22,708 bases of DNA from Mycoplasmoidaceae bacterium (lineage in GTDB: Bacteria > Bacillota_I > Bacilli_A > Mycoplasmatales > Mycoplasmoidaceae): assembly GCA_024427125.1 (NCBI GenBank), contig JAKSVN010000014.1, forward strand, positions 1-22,708. The letters run 5' to 3'. Shown here piece after piece: positions 1-6,958 of this stretch (within the stretch, counting starts at the first letter, position 1; each line of letters opens with the position of its first letter). Position numbers and translations under genes: made by a program. The notes under the pieces were generated by a model. That model was not told the DNA's origin, ran no database searches, and saw only the letters and a program-made list of their open reading frames with translations.

Positions 1-7
1 TTATTTT

Positions 8-142
8 TTACACAATATGGAATATAGATAAACGATAAAAGAAAGTCTTACCAGTACCAGCTAGACCATCTAAAAAACAATTACACCCACTTGTAAGTAG
101 ATTAAGAGCTTCTAATTGAGATTTAGATAAACTGGATTCCAT
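8..142 (-). pseudogene. 5' fragment of a Pif1-like helicase gene, copy 1
   Basis: A 44-codon minus-strand reading frame begins MESSLSKSQLEALNLL and continues to a Walker A loop, GLAGTGKT (residues 27-34). The layout (Ser-x-x-Gln-x-x-Ala-hydrophobic, then a P-loop about 15 residues later) is the start of Pif1/RecD-like superfamily 1 helicases. Family members run to several hundred residues, and this frame stops ten codons after the P-loop, so it can only be a remnant or the end of a duplicated cassette. It is divergent from the lipoprotein gene at 189. A second copy lies at 1039-1164 with one residue changed (Thr17 to Ala) before the sequences part just after the P-loop. Family assignment from about 35 residues is moderately secure; loss of function is an inference. 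Confidence 0.6.
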
Positions 143-245
143 AAAATAATTATATAAATCTAAAGATTTATAAAAATATAATAACTATATGAGAAAACTT
201 ATATTAATACCTATAACATTAACTGCACTTACACCTATTGTTAGT
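40..245. repeat. Duplicated cassette, copy 1 (helicase 5' end, promoter, signal peptide)
   Basis: This stretch is nearly the same as about 1061-1275. It holds the start of a Pif1-like gene (minus strand), the AT-rich intergenic region with a TATAAT box at 177-182, and the first about 20 codons of a lipoprotein (plus strand). The boundaries are approximate and were read by eye. Divergence begins just after the helicase P-loop on the left and after the signal peptide on the right. Confidence 0.8.
177..182 (+). promoter_or_regulatory. -10 box of a likely leaderless promoter
   Basis: A perfect TATAAT lies 6 bases before the ATG at 189, so transcription should start at or next to the start codon. 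No Shine-Dalgarno sequence is present. The same arrangement is found at 1199-1204 for the ATG at 1213. No good -35 hexamer is visible. Confidence 0.6.
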
Positions 246-917
246 ATGGTGTCTTGTGACCAAAATCCAACACCTGAACCAACTAAAGCTGGAATCACTA
301 TTAATGGTTTAAATAATAAATATACAACACAAATCGGTAATAAAGGTGCAACTGGTGAAATTTCTGTTATCTTGTCAAGTGGAGAGCAAGAACTTGATAT
401 TACATCCACATGTGAATTTGAAATTCAAAGTGAAGAAATAGAATGAAACCAACAAAGCAAGCAGTTTACTTGATCTAACCAAATAGATATTGGGGAATAT
501 AAGCAAACGATTAAAGCTAAATGAGGCGAATTTATATCTGATGAGTATAAGTTTACGTTAGAAATCCAACCACGAGAAGAAAAAATTGTTATTGAAGGTT
601 TAGCTGAGAGTTATTATTCTGATCCTTATACGAGCGGACAAACTGACCAATTTGCAGTTTATTATTTGCCAAAAGATTCTTTTGTCAATGTTGATGTCAC
701 AAACGATTTAGAAAACATTGAAATATATGATGCCGGTGGAGTTGTAGGGGTAAGTTATGACCTAAATGAGAGACGTATTTATTGAGATGATACAGGAAAG
801 CCTGACGAAGTAGCGGGAGTGGTGGTATTTGTGAGTTATTTAAAAGAAGATCCGTCCGGAGAAGATCCTATTTATTTCTATGCTAACACAATGTTTAACA
901 TTTTTTTTGGAGAATAG
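189..917 (+). CDS. Lipoprotein with two repeated beta-type segments
   Basis: This gene encodes a 242-aa predicted surface lipoprotein when TGA is read as Trp; under the standard code it would stop at codon 86. Residues 1-23 form a signal peptide starting MRKLILIP, with hydrophobic core and lipobox ending VSC (Cys23). A short Pro/Thr spacer follows (NPTPEPTK). Two segments, roughly residues 30-125 and 132-240, each begin with a similar strand (ITINGL, IVIEGL) and have the alternating pattern of Ig-like or cadaverine-free beta sandwiches; that fold is a guess. The start is fixed by the signal peptide; there is no ribosome binding site, and TATAAT lies 6 bases upstream. A strong terminator follows at 946-969. 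No function is recognisable. The signal peptide and upstream region match the gene at 1213. Confidence 0.85.
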
Positions 918-945
918 AGTTCAACCTCTTCAGTCATAAAAACTT

Positions 946-969
946 AAAAGAGCCTTTGGCTCTTTTTTC
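946..969 (+). terminator. Rho-independent terminator
   Basis: The arms AAAAGAGCC and GGCTCTTTT enclose a 3-base loop and run into a T tract. It lies about 30 bases after the stop of the lipoprotein gene at 189-917. Confidence 0.9.
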
Positions 970-1011
970 TCTGTTATCGACGTCATCCGATGTATCCGTC
1001 AATCCAAACCT

Positions 1012-1041
1012 GCTCCTTCAGAATACCTTTTAGTCGCATTA
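1012..1041. repeat. 30-bp dispersed repeat, copy 1
   Basis: This 30-bp stretch (core GAATACCTTTTAGTCGCATT) matches 5307-5336 at 28 of 30 positions. Here it touches the truncated helicase fragment; the other copy lies 37 bases upstream of a lipoprotein start. It has no clear internal symmetry. It may mark a recombination junction, which is an inference. Confidence 0.7.
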
Positions 1042-1164
1042 ATTAGTATAGTAATCTAGTAAGAAAGTCTTACCAGTACCTGCTAGACCATCTAAAAAAC
1101 AATTACACCCACTTGCAAGTAGATTAAGAGCTTCTAATTGAGATTTAGACAAACTGGATTCCAT
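1039..1164 (-). pseudogene. 5' fragment of a Pif1-like helicase gene, copy 2
   Basis: A 41-codon frame repeats the fragment at 8-142: same start, same Walker A loop GLAGTGKT, with a single residue change (Thr17 to Ala). After the P-loop it reads FLLDYYTN and stops, whereas copy 1 reads FFYRLSIF. The Phe-Leu-Leu continuation is closer to what a helicase would have. The frame ends at the edge of a 30-bp dispersed repeat (1012-1041). It is divergent from the lipoprotein gene at 1213. Too short to act as a helicase. Confidence 0.6.
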
Positions 1165-1275
1165 AAAATAATTATATAAATCTAAAGATTTATAAAAATA
1201 TAATACTTATATATGAAGAAACTAATATTAATACCTATAACATTAACTGCACTAACGCCAACTATAGCTATGGTT
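1061..1275. repeat. Duplicated cassette, copy 2
   Basis: Second copy of the cassette at about 40-245: helicase 5' end (minus), AT-rich promoter region with TATAAT at 1199-1204, and signal-peptide codons of the lipoprotein at 1213 (plus). Boundaries are approximate. Confidence 0.8.
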
Positions 1276-3234
1276 GGATGTAATAAACCAACGCCAACTG
1301 AAAAAATTCAATTTACAGCTGCTACTGGCCAAATGTCTTCTGCAACTGTAGGAACATTTCAATTAGATTGAACACCAACAGATCATAATATAGAGTTTGT
1401 TAATGATTGAGCTTTTGCTTCATCTTGTGGCAACGCTATTAATGTAGTTGCTGATGAGTTTAGACCAGCAACATTAACCTTAACATTTAATAATGAAATA
1501 ACACAAAATGATATCACTGATGGTGAACTAGCATTCACTTATAATGATTTAACAACCAAAGAAGATAACATACCTGTTATTCTCAGGGACATTTGTATTA
1601 CAAAATTTACTCCACCAGAACCTGACATTCAATTTACAACTGTTCCTGGCCAAATGTCTTCTGCAACTGTAGGAACATTTCAAATAGATTGAACACCAAC
1701 AGATCATAATTTAGTGTTTAATAGAGATTGAGCTTTTACTTCTTCTTGTGGTAATGCAATTAGCATAGTTGATGATGCAACTAGACCAGCAACATTAACC
1801 CTAACATTTAATAATGAAATAACACAAAATGATATCACTGATGGTGAACTAACATTCACTTATAATGATTTAACAACCAAAGAAGATAACATACCTGTTA
1901 TTCTCAGGGACATTTGTATTACAAAATTTACTCCACCAGAACCTGACATTAAATTTACAGCTACTACTGGCCAAATGTCTTCTGCAACTGTAGGAACATT
2001 TCAAATAGATTGAACGCCAACAGATCATAATTTAATGTTTAATAGAAATTGAGCTTTTACTTCTTCTTGTGGTAATGCAATTAACATAGTTGATGATGCA
2101 ACTAGACCTAGAACATTAACCCTAACATTTAATAAAGAAATAAAACAAAATGATATCACTGATGGTAAATTGACATTTACTTATAATGATTTAACAACCC
2201 AAGAAGACAACATTTCTGTTACCATCGAGAATATTAACATCATAAAATATAATCCAGATTCGTGAAAGGTAACTGAGCAAGAAATGGTAGACGCCATAAC
2301 ATTTGTAAATGTTAGTTATGCACAATTCAAGTCGTATCTTGACATGAAAGACATTCAAGGTGAACAATGAATTTATGCAGACTCTATACTTTCACCTAAT
2401 GGATATCATTATGGACAAGCAACGATGCATGGCCAAATTTTACAATACGGAAGACAAATGTATGTTTTTAAGGAAGACGATGATTCATATACAAAATATA
2501 CTCGTGATTTATCAACGGGGATTCAATGAAGTGAAGACGAAGGTTCAGCTCGTGAATTTATAAGTGTTGAAGAAGTCGGTAATGTTAATTATTTAGAATA
2601 TAAACAATATATTGATGAAGGGGTCTCTTTTAAACCTGATGAAATTAATAAATGTTATACTGCGACACGACAAGATGCAGAAACAACATATACAACGACT
2701 TATTATTTTAATAATAAAAAATTAGTCAAAATGGCAACAGGTCAAAGTTTTTTCGAAGTAAAAAGGCAGATTGAATATGACATAGACTATCAAAAAGTTG
2801 AAGTACAAAAACCTGATCGTTATGAATATGATATAAATATTGACAAGACTTTGCCATTTTCTGCTCCAGTCCTAACTGGCGAGTTACCAAATATTGACAC
2901 ATCAGCTGAATTTAATTTGGCAATAGATTGTTCTTATTGTGAAAAATCTCCTGTATGAGATTATCCAACAAGTTATATTGAGTTCCGTGATTCATTGGGG
3001 CTAAAAATAACTGACATTGATTTTGATGTGTTATTCTATTCAACTGATGGCACTATATTTAATCATGTTTCTCAAGCAGAATTAGATGACGGCCTATATT
3101 ATTGCAAAGATAATATGATATGTGCTCAAACTTTTACTAATGTAGGTGCTAATACAAAGTTTCAAGTTTTGGTAAAATTCAATAATCATAATGGTGAAAA
3201 CATTAATGTTTATTGGTCAAACCGGCCATTATAA
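1213..3234 (+). CDS. Large lipoprotein with three 107-residue tandem repeats
   Basis: This 673-aa predicted surface lipoprotein needs TGA as Trp at several positions. Residues 1-23 are the signal peptide (MKKLILIP start, lipobox MVGC, Cys23). Residues 32-352 are three direct repeats of exactly 107 residues, each containing GQMSSATVGTF, a Trp-Thr-Pro-Thr-Asp motif, SSCGNAI and FTYNDLTT. Residues about 355-673 form a unique C-terminal region starting WKVTEQEMVDAI. This region resembles the lipoprotein at 6959, sharing KVTxxEMxxAI and a later CYTAT...YF(N/L)NKKL(V/I)K block, so a common module is joined to different N-terminal parts. No ribosome binding site is seen; TATAAT lies 8 bases before the ATG. 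The function is unknown; adhesion or antigenic variation is a guess from repeats plus lipid anchor. A bidirectional terminator follows at 3271-3300. Confidence 0.88.
1306..2268 (+). repeat. Three 321-bp in-frame direct repeats
   Basis: Units begin at 1306, 1627 and 1948, a spacing of 321 bp (107 codons) each time. The 3' half of unit 1 and unit 2 are almost base-identical over roughly 170 bp, ending in the same CCACCAGAACCTGACATT junction. Unit 3 has diverged more near its end. This points to recent amplification or gene conversion, with copy number likely to vary between strains. Confidence 0.92.
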
Positions 3235-3270
3235 ATTAATCGTTTTGAACCGGTTCAGGACGATAGAAAG
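3235..3270. repeat. 3'-flank element with GAACCGGTTC palindrome, copy 1
   Basis: Directly after the stop codon at 3234 lies a roughly 35-bp stretch matching about 5745-5782. Both contain AACCGGTTCAGGA followed by a G/A-rich run into a terminator. In this copy the core GAACCGGTTC is a perfect 10-bp palindrome. The function is unknown; it may be a shared 3' untranslated region carried along by duplication. Confidence 0.6.
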
Positions 3271-3300
3271 AAAAAAGACGATGTTTGAGTCGTCTTTTTT
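3271..3300. terminator. Bidirectional terminator
   Basis: The arms AAAAAAGACGA (3271-3281) and TCGTCTTTTTT (3290-3300) flank an 8-base loop. Because A and T runs flank both sides, it can end transcription of the plus-strand gene at 1213 and of the minus-strand gene at 3303. Confidence 0.9.
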
Positions 3301-3302
3301 AA

Positions 3303-3812
3303 TTAAGCTTTTTTATCAAAGTTGGCAATTGCATTTGTTTCATCCCAATTTGATTGGGGGATTATATAGACATTAATAATTGGATTCGCAGCTTTTAACC
3401 TATCTTGGTAATTATGTAAATATAATAAACCATTTATATATTCATATCAAACGTCATCAGACTTCTTATTAGAGAACTTATACCCACTAACATCTACTCA
3501 TAAGACGTCATAAGGGAGCGTTTTTGGCTCTTTTCCACCAAGATAATATATAGAAAATAATTTAAGATAATCTCATCATTCTGGTTCAGCAAAATTAAAA
3601 TTAATTACGATCTTATAGGTTTTCCCTTGTTGGAAGGCTATATTGGTTTGTACCAATCCAGCAGCAAGTTCAGACTGTATAACAAATTGACCCAATGTAT
3701 AAATAACATCCGGTTTAGGTGGAACTTCTTTTTTTCCACACCCCACCAATCCAATTAATGGCATACTAAAAGTAGCCACTAAACTAGGGATTAATACATG
3801 TAACTTCTTCAT
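3303..3812 (-). CDS. Small lipoprotein, MKKLHVLIP signal-peptide family
   Basis: This 169-aa predicted lipoprotein has a signal peptide in residues 1-25 (MKKLHVLIPSLVAT start, lipobox GLVGC). Its signal peptide is nearly identical to those of the genes at 4246, 4776, 5803 and 6359. The mature part contains GKTYKIVINF, which matches a strand seen in the relatives (KxxxYxFxIxM). Two adjacent TGA codons directly follow the AEPE residues, so the gene is badly cut under the standard code. Translation starts after the conserved leader AGAGGTAATCTATG, and a TATAAT box lies at 3831-3836. It is divergent from the small gene at 3940, with 127 bases between. Function unknown; signal peptides are conserved while mature parts vary, as expected of a variable surface family. 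Confidence 0.85.
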
Positions 3813-3857
3813 AGATTACCTCTTATTTTTATTATATTATGTAAAAAATCACGACTT

Positions 3858-3905
3858 ATATATTTACATGTAAATATATCCTTAAATAATTCCTACATTA
3901 TTTAA
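3858..3905. promoter_or_regulatory. Two tandem inverted repeats in a divergent promoter region, copy 1
   Basis: Positions 3858-3879 form a perfect 22-bp palindrome (half-site ATATATTTACA). Positions 3882-3905 form a second inverted repeat (TTAAATAAT, 6-base loop, ATTATTTAA). Both lie between the lipoprotein at 3812 (minus) and the small gene at 3940 (plus). The same pair recurs at 5360-5409 with changed loops, which suggests protein-binding sites. Actual binding is an inference. Confidence 0.6.
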
Positions 3906-3939
3906 ATATTTAGGCAAAGGGTATAGATGGAGGAATATT

Positions 3940-4200
3940 ATGGCAAAGCCATCTACAAAACTTAATTGGACATCATTTAAGAATTTATATAATAACTTTA
4001 AGATAGCAACAACAATGGCAGAAGTTACTAATTTACTTAAAAATTTTAAAGAAGACGACAAACATGCTATTGCCTTAGGTGTTTTAAAAGATAACACTCA
4101 ACAACCACCACAATGGTTTTTAGATTATATGGATAAATTTGAAAAAAGAATAAATGATCGATTTGATAATTTAATTAAAAAAAACAATTTAAAAGAATAA
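3940..4200 (+). CDS. Small PxWF/coiled-coil protein, member 1
   Basis: This 86-aa protein begins MAKPSTKLNW and has no signal peptide, so it should be cytoplasmic. The N-terminal half (to about residue 50) looks helical and ends in AIALGVLK. The C-terminal part has PQWFLDY (57-63), then a heptad-like helix FEKRINDRFDNLI, ending NNLKE. The gene at 5442 shares the start (MAKP), the xxGV motif, the PxWF motif and the NNLKE end; the gene at 8054 shares the PxWF and NNLK tail. It has a strong ribosome binding site, GGAGG, 8 bases before the ATG, unlike the leaderless neighbours. A bidirectional terminator begins at the base after the stop. I do not recognise a named family; similar PxWF-plus-coil tails occur in uncharacterised mollicute proteins, as far as I recall. 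Confidence 0.82.
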   Translation: MAKPSTKLNWTSFKNLYNNFKIATTMAEVTNLLKNFKEDDKHAIALGVLKDNTQQPPQWFLDYMDKFEKRINDRFDNLIKKNNLKE

Positions 4201-4221
4201 ATGACCAAGTTGGTCATTTTT
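4201..4221. terminator. Terminator between convergent genes
   Basis: ATGACCA and TGGTCAT flank a 3-base loop, followed by four T. It begins right after the stop of the gene at 3940 and faces the lipoprotein gene ending at 4246. Confidence 0.8.
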
Positions 4222-4245
4222 CCTTGCTTAGTCTCTTAACCAATT

Positions 4246-4686
4246 TTAAATGTCAAAACCTTTTGTAAATTGGAAGTCGGTGTTTAGACGGCTATTAATT
4301 ATGAATGTACAATAGAAAGTGTCTTTTTTCTTTAATGGTATATCTATTGATCAAGAACCAAAGCCACCTGAGACTTTACTAGTGACATCATTACCATTTA
4401 ATATTCTTTGGATATTGAGGATATCTATTGCTGAAGAACCCAAAGTAAATAGCAAAGAGGGTTGTGGTATTGTATTTTTAAATTTTGATAGTACAATTTT
4501 GACTTTGTATTGGACATTTTTCTCTATTTGTACAATGTCTGAAAATAAACAGTTGTTGCGGTAATCTCACTTGTTAACTTTGATCACATTAGCTTCTTCT
4601 GGTTCCTTATTACATCCCACCAATCCAATAAATGGCATACTAGCAGTAGCCACTAAACTAGGGATTAAGATATGTAACTTCTTCAT
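4246..4686 (-). CDS. Small lipoprotein, MKKLHILIP signal-peptide family
   Basis: This 146-aa predicted lipoprotein would be missed under the standard code because of an early TGA (Trp) soon after the signal peptide. Residues 1-25 are the signal peptide with lipobox GLVGC, almost identical to the four relatives nearby. The mature part includes VQYKVKIVLSKF, aligning with the shared strand motif of the family, and a second TGA-coded Trp in GSWSIDI. It has the conserved leader AGAGGTAATCTATG and a TATAAT box at 4705-4710. The gene directly upstream (4776) has its own terminator, so this one is probably transcribed alone. Function unknown. Confidence 0.83.
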
Positions 4687-4717
4687 AGATTACCTCTTAT
4701 TTTTATTATAGAATAAT

Positions 4718-4745
4718 AAAAAGACGAGCTATACATCGTCTTTTT
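4718..4745 (-). terminator. Terminator downstream of the lipoprotein gene at 4776
   Basis: Arms AAAAAGACGA and TCGTCTTTTT flank an 8-base loop. The stem is almost the same as that at 3271-3300. It separates the two successive minus-strand lipoprotein genes into single transcription units. Confidence 0.85.
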
Positions 4746-4775
4746 CTTTTTTAATCTCTTAGCCACTTCAAAACG

Positions 4776-5270
4776 TTATAGTCTGTCTAAGGCAAAATAA
4801 AAACCATTAACTTTTCCGTTAGTGATAACTTGCCCAGTAACAATTGCATTAGATGCTATCAATTCCTGGCAATATTCATCATTTAAATTAACGGCAGAGT
4901 TTTTATCAATCGGTCACCATGTTTCATCTTTGATTGATGGCTCTTCAACATCATTAACATAAAATGATAAGATAGTGAAAGAAACCATTTCTGTGTGCTG
5001 ATTGTCATCAATGAATTCAATAAAGGTAGGATAGTTTTCATTGTCTCATTCACCCATATTAATTGAAAATTTAAAGATGCCACCTTTTACCATAGTCAGT
5101 TTATTTGAAGCTAGAGCAACCATATTGCCAACACTTCCTTTTATTACATTATTTAAATAGATGGTGCCATAGTCTTTATTACACCCAGCTTTATTACATC
5201 CCACCAAACCAATTAATGGCATACTAAAAGTAGCCACTAAACTAGGAATTAAGATATGTAACTTCTTCAT
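4776..5270 (-). CDS. Small lipoprotein with a duplicated Cys-Asn-Lys at the lipobox
   Basis: This 164-aa predicted lipoprotein carries the shared signal peptide (MKKLHILIPSLVAT, lipobox GLVGC, Cys25). Directly after the lipobox the sequence reads CNKAGCNKD: TGTAATAAA is repeated, giving a second Cys at 29 preceded by Ala-Gly, which also looks like a lipobox. The mature part has GGIFKFSINMGEW (Trp from TGA), matching YKFWIDMGEW in the lipoprotein at 6359 and placing both in one family. It has the AGAGGTAATCTATG leader and TATAAT at 5288-5293. It is divergent from the small coiled-coil gene at 5442, repeating the layout of 3303/3940. Function unknown. Confidence 0.85.
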
Positions 5271-5306
5271 AGATTACCTCTACTTTTATTATAGAATAAT
5301 AAACTC

Positions 5307-5336
5307 GCTCCTTCCGAATACCTTTCAGTCGCATTA
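5307..5336. repeat. 30-bp dispersed repeat, copy 2
   Basis: Matches 1012-1041 at 28 of 30 positions. It lies between the promoter of the lipoprotein gene at 5270 and the inverted repeats at 5360, and is absent from the otherwise similar intergenic region at 3813-3939. Confidence 0.7.
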
Positions 5337-5359
5337 TCTTATGTAAAAAATCATAACTT

Positions 5360-5409
5360 ATATATTTACATAGTAAATATATCTTTAAATAATGACTGCC
5401 TTATTTAAA
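5360..5409. promoter_or_regulatory. Two tandem inverted repeats in a divergent promoter region, copy 2
   Basis: The first repeat has arms ATATATTTAC (5360-5369) and GTAAATATAT (5373-5382). The second has arms TTTAAATAA (5384-5392) and TTATTTAAA (5401-5409). They correspond to 3858-3905. The arms are kept and the loops differ, while the flanking AAATATTTAG and CAAAGG are also conserved. Confidence 0.6.
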
Positions 5410-5441
5410 TATTTAGACAAAGGTGTAGGTAGGAGGTTATT

Positions 5442-5741
5442 ATGGCAAAGCCATTATCTAAAATCGCAAAGACCCAATTTATCAAAGAATATAATATAAC
5501 CGAAGTATTAATTGATAGAATTTCGATTATGAACAAACTCAAAACATTTAATCCAAATAATCAAGCCGTAGCTTTTGGTGTAAGAAAGAAACCAAGAGAT
5601 ACTACTCCTATTTGGTTTAAAGAGTTTGAAGCAAAAACAAATGCAACACTAACAAACATAATTGTTGAAATGAGAAATGGTTTTAAACAAATCAATTCGA
5701 GAATTGATAATTTAGTAACAGTAAATAATCTCAAAGAATAA
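5442..5741 (+). CDS. Small PxWF/coiled-coil protein, member 2
   Basis: This 99-aa paralogue of the gene at 3940 begins MAKPLSKIAK and has no signal peptide or membrane segment. Shared features in order are MAKP, a central AVAFGVRK (compare AIALGVLK), PIWFKEF (56-62), a predicted helix with repeated I/L spacing, and the end RIDNLVTVNNLKE. The helix is about 13 residues longer than in the first member. Outside these motifs the two proteins have diverged strongly, so the duplication is old although the upstream DNA is still alike. Ribosome binding site AGGAGG lies 7 bases before the ATG. Function unknown; the conserved C-terminal Trp-Phe and helix suggest oligomerisation or docking to a partner, which is inference. 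Confidence 0.82.
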   Translation: MAKPLSKIAKTQFIKEYNITEVLIDRISIMNKLKTFNPNNQAVAFGVRKKPRDTTPIWFKEFEAKTNATLTNIIVEMRNGFKQINSRIDNLVTVNNLKE

Positions 5742-5744
5742 TAT

Positions 5745-5782
5745 AAATTAATCATTTTTAACCGGTTCAGGATGATGATAAG
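5745..5782. repeat. 3'-flank element with AACCGGTTCAGGA, copy 2
   Basis: This matches 3235-3270 and again directly follows a stop codon, but behind an unrelated gene (small coiled-coil protein instead of the large lipoprotein). This supports shuffling of gene blocks within the island. Confidence 0.55.
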
Positions 5783-5806
5783 AAAAAAGTAATGGTAAAC
5801 CATTAC
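5783..5806 (-). terminator. Terminator overlapping the stop codon of the lipoprotein gene at 5803
   Basis: GTAATGG and CCATTAC flank a 4-base loop, followed on the minus strand by a run of T (5788-5783). The stop codon of the minus-strand gene is inside the stem. Confidence 0.75.
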
Positions 5807-6348
5807 TGTGCTACATATTTCTCAAATTTCAAAATAAAGAGTAAGTTGTTGACATCTTCCTTGAATTTAAAATACACTTCAATTAGATCATTTTTAAGTG
5901 GTGGAGTGTTTATGTGATAACTATAAAGATAAAGTGCATCAGTATTTGTTAAGCAATAACCATCTAAACCAGAAGATATAGTTGGTTGATTATATTTTCT
6001 TTGCTTGATATTATTCTTATATACACTAATATCAGCCTTTGATAAATCAAAATCTTTGGAGAAATCAAAATAGAATAATCATCCATAACCATCAAAAAAA
6101 TCATCATAGCTTGTATCAATAACAGATAAATTTATTCTAAAACAATATGTTTTATTTTTTTCGAATTGACTAGGCAACCCTTCTGTAGCACATACATATT
6201 CGCCACTATAATTGTAATTATCAAGGATGATGGTTTGGTCAGGTATTGGTTCATGTTCAGATTCTTCTTTATTACATCCCACCAAACCAATTAATGGCAT
6301 GCTAAAAGTAGCCACTAAACTAGGGATTAAGATATGTAACTTCTTCAT
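5803..6348 (-). CDS. Small lipoprotein, second gene of a two-gene unit
   Basis: This 181-aa predicted lipoprotein starts at the signal-peptide Met (MKKLHILIPSLVAT, lipobox GLVGC, Cys25). A longer in-frame extension upstream overlaps the preceding gene and is not needed. The mature part shows the family strand pattern (KTYCFRINL) and a TGA-coded Trp after DGYG. The gene starts 10 bases after the stop of the lipoprotein gene at 6359 and has GAGGCAATCTATG as leader, so the two form an operon. Its stop lies in the stem of its terminator. No function recognised. Confidence 0.84.
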
Positions 6349-6358
6349 AGATTGCCTC

Positions 6359-6922
6359 TTACTCAGTCCAACCACGGAAAGCAAGTGTAAATGTTGTTGC
6401 ACCAGTAGTTTGTTGGGTACCGGTTTTAATTTGGCCACATATAACGTTTGCTAAAAGAAAATCTTCAGGAACTTCCCATCGGTCAATCCTGATTTTTGTC
6501 CACTTACTGCCATCTTCTTGCACTTCCACAATGCTACAATATTCATTATCAAGAAGATTACCATCATAAAAAATCTGTAAATCTGTCATGGTTAAGCAAT
6601 CATATGCAGTGTCAGATCTTATACATAGATATAGATCGTCAATGTCATATTTACTTCTTGAATGCTTCCATTCACCCATATCTATTCAAAATTTATATAC
6701 AGTGTTAGGCAACAAAATGTTCCCATCAATAGTATCAGACCATAGACCATAATTACGGCTATCAGGGAGAACATCTCAATTGTAAATTAATATACAATCC
6801 TCTGGTGATGGTGGAACCGGACTTGGAGTCGGATCATCTTGTCCACCACACCCCACTAATCCAATTAATGGCATACTAACAGTTGCCACTAAACTAGGGA
6901 TTAAGATATGTAACTTCTTCAT
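6359..6922 (-). CDS. Small lipoprotein, first gene of a two-gene unit
   Basis: This 187-aa predicted lipoprotein has the shared signal peptide (lipobox GLVGC, Cys25), then a Pro/Ser-rich spacer, then a mature domain with YKFWIDMGEW, homologous to FKFSINMGEW in the gene at 4776. It has TGA- and TGG-coded Trp in the same protein. Unlike its relatives it lacks the AGAGGTAATCT leader: a TTTACA-17-TATAAT promoter (6957-6929, minus) places the start of transcription at the ATG. It is followed at 10 bases by the lipoprotein gene at 5803. It is divergent from the lipoprotein at 6959, with only 36 bases between the two start codons. Function unknown. Confidence 0.85.
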
Positions 6923-6928
6923 ACATTA

Positions 6929-6957
6929 ATTATAGGATAATAACAATATAATGTAAA
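6929..6957. promoter_or_regulatory. Overlapping divergent promoters
   Basis: On the minus strand, TTTACA (6957-6952), a 17-base spacer and TATAAT (6934-6929) lie 6 bases before the ATG at 6922. On the plus strand, TATAAT (6947-6952) lies 6 bases before the ATG at 6959; its -35 region would fall at the start codon of the opposite gene and is a poor match. The minus-strand -35 overlaps the plus-strand -10. Confidence 0.6.
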
Positions 6958-6958
6958 A

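Noticed and set aside
2360..2563. 67-codon plus-strand frame inside the large lipoprotein gene
   Set aside because: It is out of frame with the 673-aa protein, which is continuous across it when TGA is Trp.
6349..6438. N-terminal extension of the lipoprotein gene at 5803
   Set aside because: The extension overlaps the preceding gene and would bury the signal peptide; the ATG at 6348 has the leader and signal peptide expected.
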